Of a stretch of DNA of 5,018 nt, positions 1-4,501 are shown in pieces. The stretch is from an uncultured Alphaproteobacteria bacterium (GTDB lineage Bacteria > Pseudomonadota > Alphaproteobacteria > Micavibrionales > Micavibrionaceae). The stretch lies in assembly GCA_934538895.1 (NCBI GenBank), contig CAKTCH010000133.1, positions 1 to 5,018 on the forward strand. Direction: 5' to 3'. Positions within the stretch are counted from its first letter, which is position 1; each line of letters opens with the position of its first letter. Under the pieces are notes generated by a model. The model was not told the origin of the DNA. It did not search any database and saw only the letters and a program-made list of their open reading frames with translations. The translations under genes were made by a program, and so were the position numbers.

Positions 1-397
1 CCAGCATCTGCTGCATGAAGGTCACTTCATTGCCGGATGTCGGGGTCTTGCGGTCGACGTAAGGAATGTCCTGACGTTTACCGTCCACGTCATTGATCTG
101 CTCCACCACGCCGTTCGGATCGAACATCACGACCACGATGCGCTCATCAGTGACCTTGTCGTCGAAAACGCCCCGCTTTTCCGTGGTTTGCCTTAAGTAG
201 TACCACACGGTGTCGTCGAACGGCGCCACCGTGGTGGGGGAGCCCATCTTGCGCAGCACATCGGTGCGGGTATCGACGCCCTTCTGGATCTGCGCGACTT
301 TATAATCCTCGATCATGTTGCCGCGCACGTTGACGGTCGGCGTGCAGGAAGCCGTCAGGGAAAGGGTAATCAGTGCTGCTGCTATAATGTTTTTCAT
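1..397 (-). CDS. bamE: BamE-like outer-membrane assembly lipoprotein (SmpA/OmlA domain), 3' end outside window
   Basis: This reading frame is open to the left edge with no stop, giving 132 complete codons. The product begins MKNIIAAALITLSLTASC, which is a lipoprotein signal peptide with the candidate lipidated cysteine at residue 18; threonine at the -3 position is less usual than leucine. The mature part has the BamE pattern: an early KVAQIQKGVDTRTDVLRKMGSP segment comparable to the family's 'i..G.s..eV...lGsP', then a VWYY strand and a strand reading RIVVVMFDPNGVV. BamE proteins sit on the inner face of the outer membrane and help the BAM complex fold beta-barrel proteins. I chose ATG 397 because GAAG lies 8 bases upstream; ATG 403 is in frame but leaves only 2 bases. 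The gene is divergent from the cytochrome chaperone gene. Family assignment is good; the exact start and the C-terminal length are uncertain. Confidence 0.86.
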   Translation of the reverse strand, partial: MKNIIAAALITLSLTASCTPTVNVRGNMIEDYKVAQIQKGVDTRTDVLRKMGSPTTVAPFDDTVWYYLRQTTEKRGVFDDKVTDERIVVVMFDPNGVVEQINDVDGKRQDIPYVDRKTPTSGNEVTFMQQML

Positions 398-416
398 GTT
401 CATATCTTCAGGAAAT

Positions 417-445
417 GTTATATATCCGCAGTATAACCAAATCAA
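417..445 (-). promoter_or_regulatory. Candidate sigma-70 promoter for bamE
   Basis: Read on the minus strand, a -35 box TTGATT (445-440) and a -10 box TATAAC (422-417) are separated by exactly 17 bases. The boxes match the consensus at 4 of 6 and 5 of 6 positions. Transcription would start near 410, giving a leader of only about 13 bases that still contains the GAAG ribosome-binding site at 409-406. Confidence 0.6.
432..437 (+). promoter_or_regulatory. Candidate -10 box for the cytochrome chaperone operon
   Basis: TATAAC at 432-437 matches five of six consensus positions, and a start near 444 would leave room for the AGGTGA ribosome-binding site at 452-457. No good -35 box is visible: the best is TTCAGG at 407-412 with a long 19-base spacer. 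The promoter may be weak or activator-dependent. The box is the inverted copy of the bamE -10 box at 417-422. Confidence 0.4.
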
Positions 446-465
446 TCGTACAGGTGATTTTATCC

Positions 466-1008
466 ATGTTGTTTGGATTATTGAAGAAGTCAGGCCCCGA
501 GGACGATGCGGCGGCGGTTTTGTACCCGCTGATCGTCGAGAAGGCGCGCCGTCCGGTTTTCTACGAATCTCTCGGGGTGCCCGACACGATGACGGGCCGC
601 TTCGATATGATCGTTCTGCATGTGGTGCTGGTGGTTAACCGCCTGAAGATGGAAGGAAAACAGGGTGCGAAACTCTCGCAGGCGCTGTTCGACCGCTTCT
701 TTCTCGATATGGATTATTCGTTACGGGAAAGCGGCGTCGGCGATTTGAGCGTGCCGCGGCATATGAAGCGCATGATGCAGGGTTTCAATGGCCGCCGGGC
801 GGCGTACGAGGAGGCTTTGGCATCGGCGGATGACGGGGCGCTGGCCGAGACTCTGAAGCGGAATCTTTACGGTGAGATTGCAAATATTGATTCTGATATG
901 GTAAATAAAATCGCGAATTACGTGAAAACCTGCCGGAACGGGCTGAAGCGTCATAATGTCAGCGTTTTTATGACGGGGCGTCTGGCCTTTGCGGAAGTGA
1001 AATTATGA
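466..1008 (+). CDS. Ubiquinol-cytochrome c chaperone family protein (CBP3/UQCC1-like)
   Basis: The 180-residue protein belongs to the family related to mitochondrial Cbp3/UQCC1, which helps cytochrome b synthesis and assembly of the cytochrome bc1 complex. Family hallmarks visible are the segment around residues 32-52 (FYESLGVPDT followed by GRFDMIVLH), the DMDYSLRESGVGDLSVPRHM segment at 81-100, and the FNGRRAAYEEAL helix at 107-118. There is no signal peptide and no clear membrane span, so it is probably cytoplasmic or membrane-associated. The frame is open from an earlier ATG at 415, but I start at 466: AGGTGA at 452-457 lies 8 bases upstream, and the extra 17 residues would be encoded by the divergent promoter region. 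Its stop overlaps the next start as ATGA, so it is translationally coupled to the DUF177 gene. The role of bacterial members is inferred from the mitochondrial homologue. Confidence 0.88.
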   Translation: MLFGLLKKSGPEDDAAAVLYPLIVEKARRPVFYESLGVPDTMTGRFDMIVLHVVLVVNRLKMEGKQGAKLSQALFDRFFLDMDYSLRESGVGDLSVPRHMKRMMQGFNGRRAAYEEALASADDGALAETLKRNLYGEIANIDSDMVNKIANYVKTCRNGLKRHNVSVFMTGRLAFAEVKL

Positions 1009-1622
1009 GCAGAAAAAAGAAAACGACGGCAACGGAAGCGCCCGCGCCGGAATGGTCGGTTCTGGTGGACGCCCAGACCGTGACCTCCAACCCGCAGAAG
1101 CTGCGTATTGCTGCGGCGGAGGAGGAGCGCAAGGCTTTGTGTAAACGCCTTGATCTTAATTCAATCAGTAGCTTAAGCGCTGATGTTACATTGCATCGTG
1201 AAAAAGGAAATATCATCCATGTGAACGGCCTGATGAAAGCTAACGTCACCCAGACATGCAGCGTCACCACCGACCCGGTGCAAACCCGGATCGAGGAAAC
1301 GTTCGAGGGCTGGTTCGCCGATCAGGACCGCATCGTCATGCTGGCCAAGGCGCGGCATGAGCGTCTGGGCCGGATGACCGATTCCGAAATCCCGATTCTG
1401 GACGAAAGCGAAGACCCGGAACCGCTGGTGAACGGCATGATCGATATCGGGGAGCTGGTGGTACAGCATCTGTCGCTGGCGGTGGATGCGTTCCCGCGCC
1501 GCCGTGGGCTGGAAGACTCTGAAATCGTTGAGATTTCAGCCGGAGATCCGGGCGAGTCCCTGCGCCGTAACCCGTTCGCGGCGCTGAAAAACTGGAAAAA
1601 ATCCAAGACGGACGGGGTTTAA
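1005..1622 (+). CDS. DUF177/YceD family protein, linked to 23S rRNA accumulation
   Basis: This 205-residue soluble protein belongs to the DUF177 (YceD) family, members of which are needed for normal 23S rRNA accumulation in bacteria and plastids and are commonly encoded just before rpmF, as here. Matching features are the beta-rich segment GLMKANVTQTCSVTTDPV at 75-92, the acidic middle part (131-140), the conserved DIGELVVQHLSLAVDAFPR at 147-165, and the C-terminal NPFAALKNWK at 189-198. Enterobacterial YceD has a Cys-x-x-Cys pair at the position of Cys85; here the second cysteine is replaced, as I recall for alphaproteobacterial members, so metal binding there is unlikely. The start overlaps the chaperone stop as ATGA and has GGAAG 7 bases upstream (993-997). 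The molecular activity of the family is not known. Confidence 0.87.
   Translation: MSRKKKTTATEAPAPEWSVLVDAQTVTSNPQKLRIAAAEEERKALCKRLDLNSISSLSADVTLHREKGNIIHVNGLMKANVTQTCSVTTDPVQTRIEETFEGWFADQDRIVMLAKARHERLGRMTDSEIPILDESEDPEPLVNGMIDIGELVVQHLSLAVDAFPRRRGLEDSEIVEISAGDPGESLRRNPFAALKNWKKSKTDGV
1519..1539 (+). repeat. Perfect inverted repeat inside the DUF177 gene
   Basis: CTGAAATC (1519-1526) and GATTTCAG (1532-1539) are exact reverse complements around a 5-base loop, so the mRNA can form an 8-bp hairpin. It falls in codons for SEIVEISA near the protein's C-terminus, about 80 bases before the stop. There is no T-run, so it is not a terminator. It may be a chance result of codon choice. Confidence 0.5.
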
Positions 1623-1640
1623 ACGGGAAAAGGGTGGATT

Positions 1641-1671
1641 TTGCTTGCGTGGCAGGGGCAAATCCTATACT
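1641..1671 (+). promoter_or_regulatory. Candidate internal promoter for rpmF
   Basis: In the 87-base gap between the DUF177 gene and rpmF, TATACT (1666-1671) is a good -10 box, and TTGCTT (1641-1646) is a plausible -35 box with a 19-base spacer, longer than ideal. Transcription would start near 1678, leaving about 30 bases of leader with the ribosome-binding site TAAGGA (1696-1701). A dedicated promoter would fit the high expression of a ribosomal protein. Confidence 0.45.
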
Positions 1672-1709
1672 TACTGCAATCGCTTACAGATACTCTAAGG
1701 ATTACTAAA

Positions 1710-1889
1710 ATGGCTGTACCCAAGAAACGCAAATCCTACTCCAAGACCCGTATGGTGCGCTCCCATGACGCGCTCAAAGATGTGAACTGGGTGGAAGACA
1801 AAAGCACAGGCGAGCCTGTGCGCCGTCACCATGTCGACCTGAAGACAGGCATGTATAAAGGCCGTCAGGTCATCGAACAACGCGATTGA
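1710..1889 (+). CDS. rpmF: 50S ribosomal protein L32
   Basis: The 59-residue basic protein begins MAVPKKRKSYSKTRMVRSHD, the signature N-terminus of bacterial L32, and ends with HHVDLKTGMYKGRQV, typical of alphaproteobacterial L32. L32 is a component of the large ribosomal subunit. No cysteines are present, so this is the form without the zinc ribbon. The frame is open from an ATG at 1641, but the conserved MAVPKK start and AAGG at 1697-1700, 9 bases upstream, fix the start at 1710; the earlier ATG lies in the promoter region. The length is normal for the family. The order DUF177-rpmF-plsX-fabH is widely conserved and often partly co-transcribed. The message contains a strong hairpin (1804-1821). 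Confidence 0.97.
   Translation: MAVPKKRKSYSKTRMVRSHDALKDVNWVEDKSTGEPVRRHHVDLKTGMYKGRQVIEQRD
1804..1821 (+). repeat. Strong hairpin within rpmF
   Basis: GCACAGGC (1804-1811) and GCCTGTGC (1814-1821) are perfect reverse complements. As RNA this gives a 7-bp GC-rich stem closed by a CGAG loop. It lies in codons for STGEPVR, mid-gene. No T-run follows. Confidence 0.55.
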
Positions 1890-1915
1890 CATTCAATCGG
1901 CGTGTTGCGAAGTTT

Positions 1916-1939
1916 GGCGGGCCGGGTAACCGGCTCGTT
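1916..1939 (+). promoter_or_regulatory. GNRA-capped hairpin between rpmF and plsX
   Basis: GCCGG (1921-1925), GTAA loop (1926-1929) and CCGGC (1930-1934) form a perfect 5-bp stem with a GUAA tetraloop. The stem extends by five more pairs to 1916/1939, three of them G-U. The following bases (1938-1948) are T-rich but broken by G and C, so this may be a weak or partial terminator, or an mRNA-processing or stability element that sets plsX levels relative to rpmF. Confidence 0.5.
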
Positions 1940-1969
1940 CTTGCTTTGTAGAAACGTACATTACTCCTC

Positions 1970-3037
1970 ATGACAGATTCCCTGATTATTGCGCTGGATG
2001 CTATGGGCGGAGATTTCGGCCCCGAGGTCGTCATTCCGGCGGCGGCGCTGGCGCTTGAAGAACTGGGCGGGCAGGTGCGGTTTCAATTCTATGGCCGCGA
2101 AGGCGACATCAGAAAATATCTGAACAATCACAGCGCTCTTATCGGCGCATCCGAAGTCATCCATACCGACAAAGTGATCTCCAGCCATGACAAGCCTTCG
2201 GTGGCTTTGCGCGCAGGCCGCGATTCCAGTATGCGGCTGGCGATTGACGCGGTGAAGGAAGGGCGCGCCCATGCCGTGGTGTCGGCGGGCAATACCGGCG
2301 CGTTGATGGCGACGGCTAAAATGGTTTTGAAATGTCTGCCCGGCATTACGCGCCCGGCGATCGCCAGCGTGTTCCCGACCAGGAACAGCGATATCGTGAT
2401 GCTCGATCTGGGGGCGAATATTTCCTGCGATGCTGAAATCCTGACGCAATTCGCCGTGCTGGGTTCCGTCTATGCGCGCGTGGTCAAAGGGGTTTCGGCG
2501 CCGACCGTGGGGCTGCTGAATATCGGTTCCGAGGATATGAAGGGGCATGACGATGTGCGCGCCGCCGCCGCCATTCTCTCCAGCATCAAGTTTCCGGGGC
2601 GCTATCACGGCTTCGTCGAGGGGAACGATATTCCGATGGGCACTGTCGATGTCGTCGTTACCGACGGCTTCACCGGTAACGTCGTCATCAAGGTGGCCGA
2701 AGGCGTGGCTTCGCTCAGCGGTGATATGCTGAAACAGGCGTTCATGTCTTCGCTGATGGCGAAGATGGGGGCGTTTCTTGCTTACGGCGCGCTGAAGAAA
2801 ATGAAAAAGCGCCTCGACCCGCGCGTCTATAACGGCGGCATGTTTCTCGGCCTTAATGGCATCTGCGTGAAAAGCCATGGCGGCATGAACGCCGTCGGGT
2901 TTTATCATGCGATCATGGTGGCCGCGAACCTCGTTAAAAACGATTATAACCGCCGCGTCGCCAAAGAGATGGAACAGGTTATGAATCAAGAATCGTTTTT
3001 CTCTGCCGTCGCCGCGCAGGGGGGGGATACCGTATGA
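1970..3037 (+). CDS. plsX: Phosphate acyltransferase PlsX
   Basis: PlsX converts acyl-ACP and phosphate into acyl-phosphate, the acyl donor that PlsY uses to make lysophosphatidic acid, the first step of phospholipid synthesis. It is a peripheral cytoplasmic-membrane enzyme. The 355-residue length is normal to slightly long. Family motifs visible are IALDAMGGDFGPEVVIPA (7-24), SAGNTGALMA (105-114), DLGAN (146-150), GLLNIGSEDMKG (181-192), TDGFTGNV (231-238) and NGGMFLGLNGICVKSHGG (288-305). ATG 1970 is the only start that fits the family's short N-terminus, yet no purine-rich ribosome-binding site precedes it: the bases just upstream read TTACTCCTC. Its stop overlaps the fabH start as ATGA, and a G8 run (3019-3026) near the 3' end probably serves as fabH's ribosome-binding site. 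Confidence 0.97.
   Translation: MTDSLIIALDAMGGDFGPEVVIPAAALALEELGGQVRFQFYGREGDIRKYLNNHSALIGASEVIHTDKVISSHDKPSVALRAGRDSSMRLAIDAVKEGRAHAVVSAGNTGALMATAKMVLKCLPGITRPAIASVFPTRNSDIVMLDLGANISCDAEILTQFAVLGSVYARVVKGVSAPTVGLLNIGSEDMKGHDDVRAAAAILSSIKFPGRYHGFVEGNDIPMGTVDVVVTDGFTGNVVIKVAEGVASLSGDMLKQAFMSSLMAKMGAFLAYGALKKMKKRLDPRVYNGGMFLGLNGICVKSHGGMNAVGFYHAIMVAANLVKNDYNRRVAKEMEQVMNQESFFSAVAAQGGDTV
3019..3026 (+). promoter_or_regulatory. G8 tract: probable fabH ribosome-binding site inside plsX
   Basis: Eight consecutive G residues end 7 bases before the fabH ATG. They can pair with the CU-rich end of 16S rRNA and are the only candidate ribosome-binding site for fabH. The same tract encodes Gly351-Gly352 of PlsX and is a homopolymer prone to slippage. 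Confidence 0.6.
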
Positions 3038-4008
3038 CTATCCGCAGCGTGATACTGGGCACGGGTTCCTATCTGCCGGAACGCGTGATGACCAACAAGG
3101 AACTTGAGGCGCTTGTCGATACATCCGATGAATGGATCGTCCAGCGCAGCGGCATCAGCACGCGCCGTATCGCTGCCAAGGACGAAACCGCCGCCGATAT
3201 GGCGATTGCCGCCGCCCGCCGCGCGGTGGAAGCTGCGGGTCTCAAGGGCGAGGATATAGACGGCGTGATCGTTGCGACATCGACGCCGGATACGACATTT
3301 CCCTCCGTGGCGGTGAAAGTGCAGGCGGCGCTTGGCGTAAGGAACGGTCCGGTATTCGATGTGCAGGCCGTATGCAGCGGTTTTGTTTACGGCCTGACCG
3401 TGGCCGACAGCCTGCTCCGCACGGGGGTGGCCAAGCGATTGCTGCTGGTCGGTTCCGAGAAAATGTCGTCTATCCTGAACTGGGAAGACCGTACTACATG
3501 CGTCCTGTTCGGCGACGGTGCGGGCGCGGTCGTTCTGGAAGCGCGTGAAGGCAAGGGCACGACGGAAGATCAGGGCGTCATCTCCACCCATCTTCATGCG
3601 GACGGCAATCTGAAGGATATCCTGTATGTCGATGGCGGCGTCAGCTCCACCGGGACTGCGGGTTATATCGTCATGGAGGGCAAGGAAGTTTTCCGCCGCG
3701 CGGTTTCGCTGATGGCCGAGGTCGTGACCGAAGCGCTGACCCATAACGATCTTTCCGGCGATGATATCGACTGGCTGGTGCCGCATCAGGCGAATATCCG
3801 CATTATCGAAAGCACCGCCAAAAAACTCGGCATGGGCATGGACCGTGTGGTCGTCACGGTTGACCATCATGGCAATACCTCTGCCGCCTCCATCCCGCTG
3901 GCCCTCGACGAAGCGGTCCGCGACGGGCGTATCCACAGGGGAAATATGATCCTGTTCGAGGCCCTGGGTTCCGGCCTGACATGGGGGGCGGCGCTGGTGC
4001 GATATTAA
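3034..4008 (+). CDS. fabH: 3-oxoacyl-ACP synthase III (beta-ketoacyl-ACP synthase III)
   Basis: FabH condenses a short acyl-CoA, usually acetyl-CoA, with malonyl-ACP to begin type II fatty-acid synthesis in the cytoplasm. The complete catalytic triad is visible: Cys114 in QAVCSGFVYGL, His251 in VPHQANIRI and Asn281 in HHGNTSAASIPLAL. Other family marks are the N-terminal GTGSYLPERVMTN (9-21), DEWIVQRSGISTRR (32-45), FGDGAGAVVLE (159-169) and the C-terminal GSGLTWGAALVRY (312-324). The length of 324 residues is typical. The gene overlaps the plsX stop by 4 bases (ATGA), which implies translational coupling and balanced production of the two lipid enzymes. A stem-loop follows immediately. Substrate chain-length preference cannot be read from this sequence alone. 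Confidence 0.97.
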   Translation: MTIRSVILGTGSYLPERVMTNKELEALVDTSDEWIVQRSGISTRRIAAKDETAADMAIAAARRAVEAAGLKGEDIDGVIVATSTPDTTFPSVAVKVQAALGVRNGPVFDVQAVCSGFVYGLTVADSLLRTGVAKRLLLVGSEKMSSILNWEDRTTCVLFGDGAGAVVLEAREGKGTTEDQGVISTHLHADGNLKDILYVDGGVSSTGTAGYIVMEGKEVFRRAVSLMAEVVTEALTHNDLSGDDIDWLVPHQANIRIIESTAKKLGMGMDRVVVTVDHHGNTSAASIPLALDEAVRDGRIHRGNMILFEALGSGLTWGAALVRY

Positions 4009-4027
4009 AAAACGGCGGAAATCCGCC
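4007..4027 (-). terminator. Stem-loop with T-run on the minus strand, directly after fabH
   Basis: GGCGG (4014-4018), AAAT loop, and CCGCC (4023-4027) form a 5-bp all-GC stem. On the minus strand the stem is followed by one G and six Ts (complement of A4007-4012), the classic form of an intrinsic terminator. On the plus strand the following bases (ATTCCAGCC) are not T-rich, so termination of the fabH operon here would be weaker. The fabH stop codon lies within the A-run. Confidence 0.55.
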
Positions 4028-4075
4028 ATTCCAGCCAGCTCACCTAAATTTAAGAAAATCCTGTTACCCTTTGAA

Positions 4076-4104
4076 TTGAATCACTTTTTCGGCCTTTTCA
4101 TACT
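4076..4104 (+). promoter_or_regulatory. Candidate upstream promoter for ihfA
   Basis: TTGAAT (4076-4081) and CATACT (4099-4104) are separated by 17 bases and each match the sigma-70 consensus at four positions. A start near 4111 would give a leader of about 60 bases. A near-consensus IHF site overlaps the -35 box. Confidence 0.35.
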
Positions 4105-4114
4105 GACTCTCCGG

Positions 4115-4144
4115 TTGACGGGGGACAGGCTGGCGGGCTACTCT
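4115..4144 (+). promoter_or_regulatory. Candidate proximal promoter for ihfA
   Basis: TTGACG (4115-4120) matches the -35 consensus at five of six positions, and TACTCT (4139-4144), 18 bases on, is an acceptable -10 box. A start near 4151 leaves a leader of about 20 bases with GAGGG (4163-4167) before the ATG at 4172. This is the better of the two candidates in the 163-base gap. Confidence 0.5.
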
Positions 4145-4171
4145 TAACCCATAACAACATGCGAGGGCGCG

Positions 4172-4474
4172 ATGAGTGAACGTACCATCACAAGAGCAGA
4201 TCTGGCTGAGGCTGTCTATGCGCAGGTCGGTCTTTCCCGCAATGAATCGGCATCGCTGGTTGAGATCGTTCTCGATGAGATCGCGGATACGCTGATCAAA
4301 GGCGACAATGTCAAGATTTCTTCATTCGGCAGTTTTTCAATCCGTCAGAAAGGCGAGCGCGTGGGGCGTAACCCGAAAACAGGTGTCGAAGTGCCGATCC
4401 TGCCGCGCCGCGTGCTGGTGTTCCGTGCTTCCCACGTCCTGAAGGACAGCATCAACGGCAAAGCCGAAGAATAA
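4172..4474 (+). CDS. ihfA: Integration host factor subunit alpha
   Basis: The 100-residue protein belongs to the HU/IHF family. With the beta subunit encoded elsewhere, IHF alpha forms a heterodimer that binds WATCAANNNNTTR-like sites in the minor groove and bends DNA sharply, supporting transcription, replication and recombination. An N-terminal helical half (residues 7-43) is followed by NVKISSFGSFSIRQK (46-60) and the DNA-binding arm with GRNPKTG (65-71); Pro68 corresponds to the proline that intercalates between base pairs. EVPILPRRVLVFRAS (73-87) favours the alpha subunit over HU. The start has GAGGG 4 bases upstream, a rather short spacing. Candidate promoters lie directly upstream, and a MerR-like gene follows after 27 bases, probably in the same transcript. 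Confidence 0.93.
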   Translation: MSERTITRADLAEAVYAQVGLSRNESASLVEIVLDEIADTLIKGDNVKISSFGSFSIRQKGERVGRNPKTGVEVPILPRRVLVFRASHVLKDSINGKAEE

Positions 4475-4480
4475 ACTCCT

Positions 4481-4492
4481 CCTTTATAAAGG
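4481..4492 (+). repeat. Perfect 12-bp palindrome over the ribosome-binding site of the MerR-like gene
   Basis: CCTTTATAAAGG reads the same on both strands. Its right half supplies AAGG (4489-4492), the probable ribosome-binding site 9 bases before ATG 4502. As DNA it could be an operator for a dimeric regulator; as RNA only a 4-bp stem with a UAUA loop is possible, which could mildly mask the site. Confidence 0.55.
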
Positions 4493-4501
4493 CAGAACGC
4501 T

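Noticed and set aside
415..465. An upstream ATG at 415 that would add 17 residues to the cytochrome chaperone
   Set aside because: It has no ribosome-binding site, lies in the divergent promoter region, and ATG 466 has AGGTGA at ideal spacing.
1617..1624. Palindrome GTTTAAAC at the DUF177 stop codon
   Set aside because: Eight bases including the stop codon, with no accompanying signal; expected by chance.
1641..1709. A longer rpmF starting at 1641
   Set aside because: The extra 23 residues are unlike L32 and are encoded by the candidate promoter; the conserved MAVPKK start is at 1710.
2656..2681. Inverted repeat CGTTACCG / CGGTAACG in plsX with a 10-base loop
   Set aside because: It lies in codons for the conserved TDGFTGN motif and its flanks, so protein constraint and codon choice explain it well enough.
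1961..2989. A long open frame on the minus strand opposite plsX
   Set aside because: It is the antisense shadow of plsX; its His/Arg-rich composition matches no family and the plus strand carries clear PlsX motifs.
2986..4029. A long open frame on the minus strand opposite fabH
   Set aside because: It is the antisense shadow of fabH, where the full catalytic triad shows which strand codes.
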